Assembly: GCF_002878395.1 (NCBI RefSeq)
Contig: NC_061118.1
Span: 92,798,678-92,862,677, forward strand
Source: Capsicum annuum
Taxonomy: Eukaryota; Streptophyta; Magnoliopsida; Solanales; Solanaceae
DNA: 64,000 nt
Direction of reading: 5' to 3'
The notes under the pieces were generated by a model. It did not search any database, was not told where the DNA came from, and saw only the letters and a list, made by a program, of their open reading frames with translations. Within the stretch, counting starts at the first letter, position 1; every line of letters begins with the position of its first letter. Shown here piece by piece: positions 23,575 to 34,699 of this stretch. The position numbers were made by a program, and so were the translations under genes.

Positions 23575-25009
23575 ATATTTGTCTATTATTAAATTTAGAA
23601 TAAATTTGTATGGAGTAAAAGGCTTTAGCAATTTCAAGACAATATTAAATTTTAAACAAGTTCTATATGTATATAGAAGAAAGATCAAATGCAGTAGCAT
23701 GTTTCTTTCAATAATTGCATCGACAAAGAAACCAATAAAAAGAAAATACTAGAAAAGACACAGCTGGAATGATTATTTAAGAGTTTAATTGAACAAATAT
23801 AATTTAAACATACTAAAAGATTGTGTTAAGCTATGTCAAACTAGTCTCAATCACCTTGAAACCTCAAAATGAAACTTACAGGAACGAAAAAAGGCCACAG
23901 TTAAGGCAAGTCTTATTACTAGCTTCAAACAGAATCAATCTAAAAAGGAAAAGTTCTCAGAAAATTCTATGAAATGCAGATACTTAAAGTTGAAAACTTT
24001 CAATCACATCTCATAATAGAAACTATTTTAAATTATCCACTAACATTGTGAGTTCTTCATATATTAAATAAGAATTGAGAGGTTAAAGACATAATTGAAT
24101 TCAAAGAGGACAACATCTGAATTTCAAAATCTTCCAAAAAAATAAAATCCATACCACAAAGTAACACTTGAATCAAAGAGAATACCATAAAAAGTAATTC
24201 GAAACAAGAAGGGGAGAAGAAAAATAAACCCAAATCTATAGCAATCAAACTCAAATTACGAATACAACAATCTTATTTAAACTAAAAGATTGCGAAAAAT
24301 GACAGGTAAAACATATATTAATTTGGTGAAATGGTATGTCACGACAATAGCTCAAGCTACATAGGACTACAGATTAAAACGAAAAAAAACATTATAAAGT
24401 TGAAACGAAAAACTTTAAAAATCAACGATATCAACTCAAGAAATCAAAAATAAAACCTATGAACTTCAAAAAGCCTTCTACAACACATAATCCCATCATT
24501 ATTAAAATAACTCTAATTATATTAAGAGTTAACTATCTCAATTAATTCTTGGCCAAATTGAAAATCAATTGGTCAATTGCATTGTAATATTGACAATTTG
24601 ATTTTAATCATGGTCAATTTCAATGTGTTGTCTAAATTAAATTGTAATTCGAGATGAATTAATACCCAATTTAATTTTGAGTTTCTTGGTTTGATAAACT
24701 CAAACACATATTTTTTAAAAATTAATTATTTTTGTGAATAAATTATATTCAAAGCAACACTCTGTCCATTTGAATCAATTTTTTAGATAAACTTTAATCA
24801 AAAATTAATTCTCCAAATAATTATTTAAGTAAAACAATTATAAGATCTCATACATACGAATATGAAAATATGTAGTCGCTACTTATTAGGGTTAAATTAC
24901 CAAGGTAAACATTTTGAAAAATTTTTCATTGGATAAAATAAATATTGTAATTTTAATTAAAATCAAAGAAAATCAAAATCCAGCATGATCATATAGGGCA
25001 AGAATAAGG
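23575..25009. other. AT-rich non-coding stretch
   Basis: No gene or named element seen. 24530-24700 is rich in CAATT/AATTG words (GGTCAATTGCATTG, CCAAATTG and inverses), so several short hairpins are possible. The phrase GTCGCTACTTATTAGGGTT near 24873 recalls the GTCACCACTTAA leader found at 37890 and may be a Tat-like trace. Confidence 0.4.
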
Positions 25010-25163
25010 TGTCAACACACATTGACATGAACCTTATAGAGATAATGCCTCTAAATTGTAACGAAAACACAACTGCTGCAAATTCAAGATCATGAGTTGG
25101 GTAGTTATTCTCATAAGGCCTGAGTTGTCTAGAGGCATATGCTCTAACCTTTCTATGTTGCAT
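25010..25163 (-). pseudogene. E6 fragment: Ty3/gypsy RNase H piece
   Basis: On the minus strand from 25163: [20 protein letters not shown], then [15 protein letters not shown], the highly conserved RNase H segment of chromoviruses, followed by a frameshift within LKIWRHYLY. It stops abruptly at 25163/25164 where the E7 LTR begins, so E7 interrupted it. It fits with the minus-strand gag fragment at 32150-32775 as the remains of one element whose middle was lost. Confidence 0.75.
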
Positions 25164-26019
25164 TGTAACACCCCATACTTTTGGACTAAAATTTAGACCA
25201 TCGTTCCTACATGTATTGAACCAAACTAAATTATTCCTTGTTAATGTATGTGTGGTGATCAGTCCTATAGAGTGGGAAAACCTTTGAGTATGAATTAAGG
25301 TCACAAGAATCCCCTAACTCTAAGATGAGTCAAAAATAATTTTATCAATTTTATTTTAGTGGACACTTCAACTGGGGTCAAATTTCATCGACCATAACTT
25401 TCAGTATATAATGAAATGGGAGGGCTGCTTTATATCAAATAAAATCTCTTTGAGTCTTTTTCCAATGCAACTAATTTCATCCAAATTCAACATTAGAGTA
25501 AAAATTTATGCCAAATTTACTTCAACATAACATTGGAGTAAAAATTTATGCCAAATTATTATTTGCGATTTGCTCTGCGTACCAGTACATCTATATTGAC
25601 CCCCCTATCTCTTAGTTTAGAGGCTCAATCTAGGGGTCTGGCTAGGTAGTAGAGTATCCAAAGAGAAGTAATCAATGCAATGGTGAGCCTTCTTTGTTCT
25701 AGAAGGCCTATTCTATCAGATTGTATTATTTCTTTTATTTTGGTCTACTGGGGACCTTATCCCAGTTTTCTGATAGTTGTCATTTTATTATGTAGTAGAG
25801 ATTTTGTAGATTGTTTTAGATGTTGTTTAGTTGATTTCGGATTACATTCCTTATTGATAAACTGAATTAAAAGTGTGACCATGTTTCTATATCAGATTAT
25901 ATTTCTCCATCTTCTCTTATTATATGAATGTTGTGCATAACTACCAGATAGAGTAGGACATTCGAGCCTTCATGGCTCGGGATGTCCGTCATGGCCAGGC
26001 CCTAGTTTGGGTATTACCA
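25164..26019 (+). repeat. E7 left LTR, internally deleted
   Basis: Bases 25164-25565 match the start of the right LTR (30250-30615). After that the text jumps to a U5-like end (GAGCCTTCTTTGTTCTAGAAGG at 25684, ending GGGTATTACCA near 26019). The right copy continues for over 1.2 kb more, so a large central part, including the expected promoter, is gone here. A second partial copy of the phrase CATTGGAGTAAAAATTTATG (25503 onward, after 25494) marks the junction. Confidence 0.68.
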
Positions 26020-26739
26020 ATCTTGGTATCAAAGCATAGTTCATGGTCCAGGGTGTCTACGAAATCACGTTGAGTAGTATTTTGATTATGGGTGTGTAGT
26101 ATTCCACACTTATAAGAAGGGGGATCTAAGATATTTAGGAATATGTCGCTTTCTTCATGTTCTAGTTCATGCTATAGACTCAGAATATTCCTCTTTTTTA
26201 CTCTAATTTATGCTATGGTGTCACCCATACAAAATCAAAGTCATCCCAATTCTTTCCTTACTCTGATGTTCTCAGATATGTCTCATTATTGAGGTGATTC
26301 AAGAGCAGAAGTCTGTAATCTAAATGGTATGTTCCTTTCTGATTAGGCCATAAAAGATTATAAAAATTGTGCAAGGACTTGAGAGGAGTCCATTAGTTCT
26401 TCAAGTTGTATTGATTTGAGTGTATGCCTTTACTCTGATGAACTTGTGCTTATCAGCCCAAGGTACAAAGTCTATTCAGCCACCTTTCAAAATTCATACT
26501 GCAGATGTCATGTATAAGGGTAATGATATGTAGCAAAATATTGGAATTGTATTTCCACCCGAGTAGTTGTATTTGTCAAAGTGTCATGATCTATTGGTAG
26601 TGAGATGGGCCAGGAAGTTGGTGATACGAAGTCATACTGTTTGTAGTCAGAGTGAGGATGACTTTTGTGTAAATAAATAGTTTTAGTTTTTTAATTATTG
26701 ATTGTGGGATGGTTCTCCATTTTATAGTGATAGACTAAT
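26020..26739 (+). other. E7 leader with primer-binding site
   Basis: CTTGGTATCAAAGC (26022-26035) resembles the initiator tRNA-Met site TGGTATCAGAGC. The following text (TCTACGAAATCACGTTGAG, later TTATAAGAAGGGGG) parallels the leader of E11 (TCTACAAAGCCGTGTCTACG at 50389). No gag frame recognised; 26300-26739 is unassigned. Confidence 0.5.
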
Positions 26740-29035
26740 ATGGTAGTAATAATTGATTATTTGGGAGGAATGGTCTTACAGAATAAATCGGATTGGTGTG
26801 AGTCAAGGTTTATTAAAGAGATTGTAAAGGTGGTTGCACGAAACCTAAATCGTGCAATTTTAAGTATTTCTCTCCACCCCATTGGAATAGATTCTCGAGT
26901 TGATATTATGGCTATGTATGGTATGGAAGGAATAGGTAAATCTACCCTAGTCAAGACTGCCTACAATCTTAACTTTGACAAATTTGATGGCAGCAACTTT
27001 CTAGCAGATGTGAATAAAACTTTAGAAAGACATAATGGTATGGTAAGTCTTCAAAATAAAATCAAGAAAATGTTATATCACCTAAGAAGGATCAAGAGTG
27101 TAGATGATCTAGATAGCTTCAAGATTGATCGAATTAAGAAACTTGAAATGGATCTAAGATTGTTGAGAACTTTTGTAAAGTAGTGTCATTTTCTTTGGCT
27201 TAATTCCATAGTAAAAATCACAAAGAAGGCCACAATGATTGTGAAAATTCTTTGTGGGGATTTTTTTGGAATTACAGATGAATGTAAAACTAAACTTGAT
27301 CTGAAGAGGTTAGAATCACAATTGTTGGAAGTCATTAATGGTAGTACTAGTTTAAGTTACAATTCTGAGTTGAATTGTTCTGATCTGTCGAAATATATGG
27401 ATTGCCTCAGAGAGAATCTAAATAATGTACTAGAGAGACATAAGGAATCGAATAGGTCTTAGCTTGAAAGAAATCAATTTACAAAGCAACTGGAAATTGT
27501 TCAAAAGAAAATAAAATTTTTTAGATACTTGTATGCCACAAAGATAAATGGTTATGTAAACTATGAGAAGTTGGAATGTCGGGAGACTTGACTTTAGTTC
27601 ATTGCTAATAATGTGGGGCAATTTTGTCTTGCTATTTTAGTTGACGTGTTGAGTCTGAAGATGATATCTTCAATAAACCTCCCTATCTATTATGTTTGAT
27701 TGTGTTAGTGGAGGTGGAAATGAAGAATATTTTTCTTGCTGAACTACAGGCTTCAAAGTTTTCTCAATCAAAAATTTTGAAGGAAAAGAAATTACAAAAG
27801 GATTTTTCACATCATCTCCACAGTTTGATGATGTATCTCAAAAACAAAAAGCTCGAGAACATTCCTAATATTATCATTTCTAAAAATATTGATGTGGAAA
27901 TAGGTTTCTTGTTGGTTTTCCTTGATGTTGATGTATCGAATAATGCTAATAATGGTAACTGGTTGAATGAGGTTATGGAAAAAGGTTCTAGGTATAGCAG
28001 GTGATGTTCTCTATGTAATTCAAAAGCTTCTTCCTTGAACTATAGATGAAGATAAAACCAGTGGCACTGGAGATATTTACTCTATGCGGGTACTGGAGAA
28101 AACTAAAGATTTGAAGGCACCATTGAAGTCATACTACACGTCCTTAAAATTGACCCCATCTTAGTTCCACCGCACTTTAGGTGGATTAAAATTTCTGGAT
28201 TCTCTTTTGAGTAAATTGAATGAGGTGTTGAAATCTAAATCAGATTTAGATTTCCTGATGAAAACTCTTTTTGATAATTTGGAGAGATAGTTATGATCTC
28301 TAAAATCCATTTTAGAGGAGGAGTCGTCATCTTTATCATCCATTTTAAGAGATGTCGCAAAAGTGCACCATGAATATGAAATTCTTAAAGATTTTCAGAG
28401 GCATACTATCAATTTTTCATTTAAGCTGAAGTTACAATTGATTCTATTCTTCTATTCTTGCTCAATATAATGTGTTTTGGCACATTTTTACTCACTTTCT
28501 ACAATCTTAAAAGAGATCAAGCAAATTAATGCAGAGGTGACTGTGATGTGGTCTGCAGACATCGCTCTTAAGCCTCACTCTGTGGTAGAGCTATCTAATC
28601 ATCTACCAATTCAACATAACAATCTCGTGAGTGATGATGATGAGATAGTGGGTTTTGATATAGCAACATAAAAACTAATTCGGCATCTGACTCGAGGGAC
28701 AAGTGAGCTAGATGTCATCCCTATTGTCGGGATGGGGAACAAGGGAAAACAACTATTGCTAGAAAGGTGTAGGTTAATAAGAGCATTGCTTTTCACATCG
28801 ATGTTCGAGCATGGTTCATCGTTTCTCAAAGATATAACTGGAGAGATCTATTACAAAAGATTTTTAGTCAAGTTACCATTTCAATGGATAAGGGAGAAAA
28901 GGATGACATCCTTGCTGACAAGTTGAGGAAAAAATTAATTAGAAAGAGATATATTATTGTATTGGATGATATATGGGATGGTTTAGAATGGGATAACTTA
29001 AAGACTTTGTTTCCCAGATGGTGGAAAATACTGTG
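26740..29035 (+). pseudogene. Chimeric NLR pseudogene: TNL NB-ARC start joined to R1-like (late-blight type) CNL
   Basis: NLR proteins are cytosolic immune receptors that sense pathogen effectors. 26740-27040 looks like a TIR-NBS-LRR NB-ARC start: ESRFIKEIVKVVARNLN, HPIGIDSRV, P-loop YGMEGIGKSTL, NLNFDKFDGSNFLADVNK. Without a stop, the frame continues at about 27045 into the N-terminal region of R1-like proteins (KIKKMLYHLRRIKSVDDLDSF, then LRLLRTF; TAG at 27181). Further R1-like blocks follow: LERLESQLLE-type (27300), a DLSKYMDCL block, EIKQINAEVTVMWSADIALKP (28510-28570), DEIVGFD, LTRGTSELDVIPIVGM with a ruined P-loop (NKGKQLL, 28736-28756), DVRAWFIVSQRYN (28800) and kinase-2 IIVLDDIWDGLEW (28948). 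At least two stops and three frame changes; no LRR found. Not functional as a receptor. Confidence 0.78.
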
Positions 29036-30249
29036 CTGAAAATGTACTTTTTTTTTCAGTTACAAGATAAAAATTCTTCCGCCTCAGGGTTGGTACGAGC
29101 AAGGAATCTTCAATACATTTCTTTCTAGAAACAAGATACCTACCTGGTTTACAAAGTTAATTGTCAGGTCTTGAAGGAGAATTTGTTTGAGGATTATTAT
29201 GTGCGGATTGCGGGTTCAAAGGACAGGATAGAAGAAGAAGAGGATAACGATGTTAGCATCCTTGAATATGACGATGATGATGATGATGAAAAAGAGTCTA
29301 CACTAGTAGAGATAGAGGAGCTATTTAGTGATCTTTGTTGAAAAAATGGAAAAATGCCGCAACAGTGTGTTAACATTGATGAGCTAAAACAATTTGTTAT
29401 ATTTGAAGGTGAAAAAAAATTGATGTGACTCTCGAACTAAGGTTATTGGTGAAAGGGAAAAGAAGGAAATGAACTATTGTTGTGTGGAATAGCTAAGAAG
29501 GAGAAATATACCAAAAATATTTGTGAAAGTAATTGAAAATTTTTGGTCTTAGTGTGAAGATCCATGTAGTGGGTGTGGTAATGATTAGGCTTGAATGTTA
29601 TGATTGTTGAAAATGCAAACCAATGTGTTGTAAGGTTAGTACTCCTTGATTTAAAACTTGAGTGTGTTTGACATTAGTGATAAGGTAAAGTAAATATTCT
29701 TAAGGAGATGTAGAATATGGAATCCAATAGCTTAAGCTAGCACCTCTTTTCTCTGAGTTAGGCTTCAACATAAGAGTATTATACAGTAGGACTCAAGCTC
29801 ATGCGTTTAGTTGTGTATTGGGAGAACTGTAAGTTGGAAATGATGAAGCATAAAATTTATTATTTGTGGTGTAGACATGTAGTGTCTCTAATGTTTAAGT
29901 CTTTTCGTTGTATATTTAATGTTTCAATTCTTATATCCCACGAGAATCTCATCTCATGTCATGTACCAATCTTAATCAGGGCAAAGATTCGTATAAAAAA
30001 TTCATGTCCTGCAATGTTTTGATCATGTGATATAAAACACATGCCAAGATTATGTCAACATCAAGTTTCGTTATCATATGTTTCATGCTTACACATTCCC
30101 TAGGGATTATCATGAATCATGTTGACTGCCTTCGCATATTTTGTTGAAGAAAAATATTTAATGAGATGTTACATTCTTTATTCTACACCTCTAGAGCTTC
30201 AAAAGTCCCTACCCAACATTAGGGGACAAATGATCCCAAGGGGGGATAA
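29036..30249 (+). other. E7 3' internal region: acidic relic and purine tract
   Basis: 29090-29165 could encode FNTFLSRNKIPTWF, which faintly resembles the post-LRR region of TNL proteins (FLPGxxIPxWF); this is a weak similarity. It is followed by an open acidic stretch with a (GAT)n Asp run (29262-29291, SILEYDDDDDDEKE) ending at TGA near 29339. 29340-30190 shows nothing recognisable. 30204-30249 reads CATTAGGGGACAAATGATCC then AAGGGGGGATAA, the 3' end signature that precedes the LTR in this clade. Confidence 0.5.
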
Positions 30250-32130
30250 TGTAACACCCTGTACTTTCGAGCTAATATTTAAACCATCATTCCTACACCT
30301 ATAGACCCGAACTAAATTATTCCCTTTTAATGTATGCATGGTGATAGCTCCTATAGTGTGGGAAAACCTTTGTGTATGAGTTAAGGTCTCAAGAATCCCC
30401 TAACTCTAAGATGAGTTGAAAAGAATTCTATCAATTTTGTTTTAGTGGACACTTCAACTGGGGTTAACTTCGTTGATCATAACTTTCTGTATATAATGTA
30501 TAGGGAGGGTTGATATATATCAAATGAAATCTCTTTGAGTCTTCTTTTCAATTCAACTAATTTCATCAAAATCCAACATCAGAGTAAAAATGTAAGCCCA
30601 AATTTCTTCAGCATATCAGCCTGTCAACTGAGGGACTGGTGCAACTTTTTTTGTTTCTTTAGGGGTATTTTAATCCTTTCCCACACCCTTATTAAGCCAT
30701 AAAAACGTGATTAAGCCCCCAATTGACCAAAATATGGTCATTTTCTCCAAATCTCTCAAGAACTAAACACTTAGGTCTCAACCTAAGAATCAGGATCCCT
30801 CAACATTCAACCATGGGCTTTAGAAATTGATTGAAGATTTAGAATCCCAAAACCGTATGCTTCAAGAAGTATCTATCAAATTCCAAATTTTAGGTAGGTA
30901 GGGTTTATTCTAAGAAGTACATGATCTTGTAAACACTAGATCATGATTTCAAGATTATCAAGCATGAATTTTAAAGGGGTTTTTGGAATATAAGCTTTAA
31001 TTATACATTATAAATGTTTTTATGATATTGTTGATTTGTCCTTGAGGTCTTTCCCCATTGAATGGATTTACAAGTACATGTTTACGTATGAAAACTGATA
31101 TTGAAGATTGTTTGAGAGCATATATTATGAAACCCCTTTCGTATGTTGAATTAAAGATTATGGTTTTATCAGAAAAGAGTTGAAATGCAAGCCTTGTGAT
31201 TTGAAAGCAGTTTTCTCAATGTCATAGCAAGTGAAACATGATTTTAAAATAATGAGAGGGTGTTTCTTGATGTTACTATGATGTTCTTGCGTTAAAGAGA
31301 AAGAAATGCATGTAATTGAGTACTTTGACATGACCACCTTTAATTCTTAAAATGTTCACAAAGAGAGTTTCCTTGCATATGTTTACATGAGTTTTAAAGA
31401 ATGAGTTTGTTGGAAAAAATTGTTGATATGGTGGTTCGAAATTTCATGTTTTTAGAACAGAGATATAATTTGATAAATGGCTAAGAGAATGTGACTTGCA
31501 AGTCAATGATATGATGATACCATATAAATGTATGCCATGACAAAGTTAGAGTTTGATTTCAGAGAATCTATGTTTTAAAGCTTTAAAAACTGGGTTGATG
31601 GGAGTTAGGTAGTTACCCGAAGAAAGCCCGAGTCAAATGACTCTATGCTAGAAACCGTGATTTGCCGACACAAGAACTTGGTACACTGCTATGTGATCTT
31701 GTGTACCTAATACTTTGTCATCCCAAATTGGAACTTATGGTTTGGAGCCCTGTTTCATGATCTTGAGCCCAATCACGATATAATGACTTAATTGCGTTTG
31801 TGGCACCCTGCTGTGTGATCTTGTATGCTCTTCCCTTACTATTACTCTTATCTTAGAATTAATCGAGATAAGGTAGTCAGTGAAAGATGTGAAATTGTAG
31901 GGTATATCACCTAACACAGAAGTAAAACAAAGAGTATACAGAGTTCAGATGATTTTACAAAGTTTTTTAAAAATTCCTATGTGATTTTTACCATATGACA
32001 TATTAATGAACTATTTCAAATTTCTCTGATATATGTTGAACTTGAGCACTGGATCACTAGTAGAAAATGTAGCTGGATATGAATATTTATAATATAGATG
32101 AGAATGATTACCAATATATGACCATTAACG
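30250..32130 (+). repeat. E7 right LTR, 3' end not defined
   Basis: Starts TGTAACACCCTG after the purine tract. The opening ~360 bases match 25164-25565. It includes the block GATCATAACTTTCTGTATAT (30476) plus CTCTTTGAGTCTTC, also present in the E11 LTRs. The expected terminal ...TTACA and a target duplication are missing; the sequence changes to E6 gag around 32130-32150. Confidence 0.6.
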
Positions 32131-32149
32131 AGTGAAATTAAAGCTAGTT

Positions 32150-32775
32150 ATTCTAGCCCTCTTGCTCTTTTTTTCCTTCTCCTTAATTTTCTCCTCCTTA
32201 ATTTTTTGAGCCTGAAACATCAACCTAGAGATGCCTATATCCCTAACCATCATAGTACTTATATAATCTTTGACAACATCCTCTAAAACACCTTAAATAA
32301 ACTTTCTTATTTATGCCCTAGACTCAACAACCATAGCCGAAACATGTATTTCCAATTGAGTAAACTTAAAAGAATACTCCTTCACACTCATGTTACCCTA
32401 CTTCAAATTTATGAATTCTTGTATCTTGTCTTCCCTTAACTCAAGTGGGTAGAACCTGCCAAAAACTACAACACCAAACTCATCCAGTTATACCGATCCT
32501 ACATTTGTAACTCTATCATCCATTCATTTCTTGTACTAGGTGTAATCCACTCCATACAACTGATAAGAAAATAAGTAAATAATTTTAATTTGATTGACAC
32601 CTATGATCTTAATAACTTTCTTAGAATTATCCTAGAACTCTCGTGGATCCTTTTTAGATTTGGTCCTAAAGAGTATCGGAGGATTTATCCGAGTGAAGTC
32701 CCAAACTCTAGCTATTGTTGTATTCACATTTTGGTTGGCTGGTGCAAAAACTTGTTGGTTATTTTGGGTGGTCAT
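32150..32775 (-). pseudogene. E6 fragment: Tekay-like gag
   Basis: Read from an ATG at 32775 on the minus strand: MTTQNNQQVFAPANQN, then ARVWDFTRINPP, KKDPREF, VIKIIGVNQ and a YQLYGV remnant, matching the gag pattern RVRDFxRMNPPxFHGSK...EDPQEFID...IMGV...AYQL. The rest (32530-32150) is gag-like only in short phrases. The same gag block appears intact in E10 at 41840-41995. The fragment is separated from the RNase H piece at 25010-25163 by E7. Confidence 0.72.
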
Positions 32776-33299
32776 GGAGTAGGCTAATGCAACCCAAAAT
32801 TTAGCATGGGAGACTTATTCTTTCAAAGGGTTTGTTAAAGCTGGTAGCGGTGCTTGCTGATTGACACGGATCAACCTATGAAAGATGAAATCTACCTAAA
32901 GAAGAAAAGACAATCGATGCAGGAAAGTGAATATAGATAAATTGACATAAGATACTATAAGGAATTAAGAAAAAATGAAAGTATCAAACTGAAAGATCCT
33001 TAATATTATAGATTCAAACACTAATTTCTGACATAGACAAAGAGGTATTCAATACCCTCAAAACCCCCGTTTCTAAGAAAAAAATCAACACAAATTTCAC
33101 AAATACTCTATCAAGACTAACATTCATTCAATATAAAAAATCAGATAAGGAAAACAACTCTAACAAGTGGCTATTTATAGTCTACTATATAAGGGGCCCA
33201 AAAATGACCCATGAAAAAAATTACTAAAATGCCCTTAAATGAACGTAATAGTTAAATATTGTTTGTTCACACTTCAAAATGTAAAACCACTTGGAGGGA
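32776..33299. other. Non-coding junction between E6 and E8
   Basis: No coding similarity seen. 32776-32900 is probably gag leader of E6. The rest may hold the remains of an E8 LTR, but no TG...CA border could be fixed. Confidence 0.35.
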
Positions 33300-34620
33300 T
33301 TCAAAATATATTCACACGCATCCATCTTCATGAATTAGCCTTGAGGGATTTGTAATTCCTGAGCATGGCTCCTAGTAAACGATTGTGAATTTATCATGCT
33401 CGTATCATCCTCTTACTCTTGAAAGGAATTTGACCTCAAATTAATGGCTTCATGACCATCGATTGTGTTAGTAAGTAAGAGGTCACACACATTGAATGTG
33501 TTTAGCACTTGGTATTCCTGAGGAAGATTGATCTTATAACCATTATCATCGATCCTTTCAAGAATTTGAAAGGGGCCATCACTTCTCGGCATCAACTTTT
33601 ATTTTCTTTGAGTTAGAAACCAATCCTTTTTAAGATTAACCAACACTCAATCATCCATCCATTTCTAGGACAAACCTTCTTCTCCCCTTTTTGGCCCTCT
33701 TAGCAACTCCTTTGTTTCTCTTCTCAAGGCGGAATCACACCTTTTTATGCAAATTTTTCATAGATTTCGCTCTTTTGTTTCTGTCTAAACTTAACATAAG
33801 ATCACTAGACAAGGGAGTTAGATCTAAAGTAGTAAGGTGACTTAGACCATACACACACTTAAAGGGGGTCATACCGGTAATTGATTAGATAACATGATTA
33901 TAAGCGAACTCGACTAGGGGTAGGTGATCCTCACAAAAAGTTATCTTACCTTTAAAAATAGAGCATAGCATAGTACCTAAGGTCCTATTAACTACTTCCA
34001 TTTATCCATCGATTTATGGGTGAAAAGAAGTTGAGAATAGAATTTTTTTACAAAGCCCAATCCACATCGACTTGCAAAAGTGACTAAGGAACTTAGATTC
34101 CCTATCACTAATAATAAACCAAGGGATCCCTTGTAATTTAACTAAATTCTCAACAAACAGCAAGGCTACAATAGATATATCCTCACTCATAGAACATGGG
34201 ATAAAGTGTGCCATCTTTGAGAATCTATCAACCACCATAAAAATGTTGTCCTTACATATCCTCATCCGTGGTAATCCTAAAATAAAGTCCATAGAGATTT
34301 CAAGCCATCGGTGTAGGGGAGTGAGCAGCGGGGTATGCAACCCTTGAGGGAATAGATGTGATTTAGCACTCCTACAATCCACGCATTGGCCATAAATCCT
34401 ATCAATATCATTGCATATCTTGGGCAAATAGAATTGTTCCTCTAGGATTTTGAGGGTATTTTCAACCCCAAAGTGTCCGATCAAACTGCCATCATGTTCC
34501 TCTCTTACAAATAATTCCCTCTAAGAACTAGAGAACACACACAACCTTCTTTCTTTAAAAAAATATCCATCAAACTTAGAATATAAAGTGGAAACCCCAT
34601 CCTTAAGCCATTTTACCTAA
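33300..34620 (-). pseudogene. E8 integrase
   Basis: 34484-34014 keeps the N-terminal zinc region (IGHFGVENTLKILEEQFYLP, then CVDCRSAKS), the catalytic core start DFILGLPR, VVDRFSKMAHFIPC and the second Asp in IISDRESKF. The HPQTDGQTE segment with the catalytic Glu is lost after FSTSFHP (34014), where a stop intervenes. 33595-33413 holds the C-terminal GPF/Y-like domain: SDGPFQILERIDDNGYKINL, then FNVCDLL and LRSNSFQE before TAA. Downstream, degraded text continues to about 33300. Confidence 0.8.
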
Positions 34621-34699
34621 CCCACTCCTCACAATCCTAAAAGATAGGGGCAAATGTTAGGTCCTTGGGATACATCATCATAAAACTCTCAAATCCCAT

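Larger units (their letters stand above)
25164..32130 (+). mobile_element. E7: LTR element with NLR-derived internal sequence
   Basis: Left LTR TGTAACACCCC (25164) to about 26019; primer-binding-like TGGTATCAAAGC at 26024; internal region to 30249; a purine tract AAGGGGGGATAA before the right LTR TGTAACACCCTG at 30250. Both LTRs share their first ~360-400 bases, diverged but clearly homologous. All signals are on the plus strand, as is the NLR pseudogene between them. No gag-pol was recognised inside. The right LTR has no clear 3' border and fades into E6 gag sequence near 32130-32150, so no target duplication can be tested. Gene capture by an LTR element is one reading; collapse of neighbouring elements around an NLR relic is the other. 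Confidence 0.6.

Noticed and set aside
23308..23752. Open frames on both strands over the LINE 3' UTR
   Set aside because: Composition is driven by the TTG tail and C run; typical chance frames after the RT stop.
26740..29035. A functional NLR resistance gene
   Set aside because: Stops at 27181 and 27460, several frameshifts, a destroyed second P-loop and no LRR region.
30250..32130. Target duplication for E7 next to TGCAT (25159-25163)
   Set aside because: No matching TGCAT at a convincing LTR end; the right border is lost.
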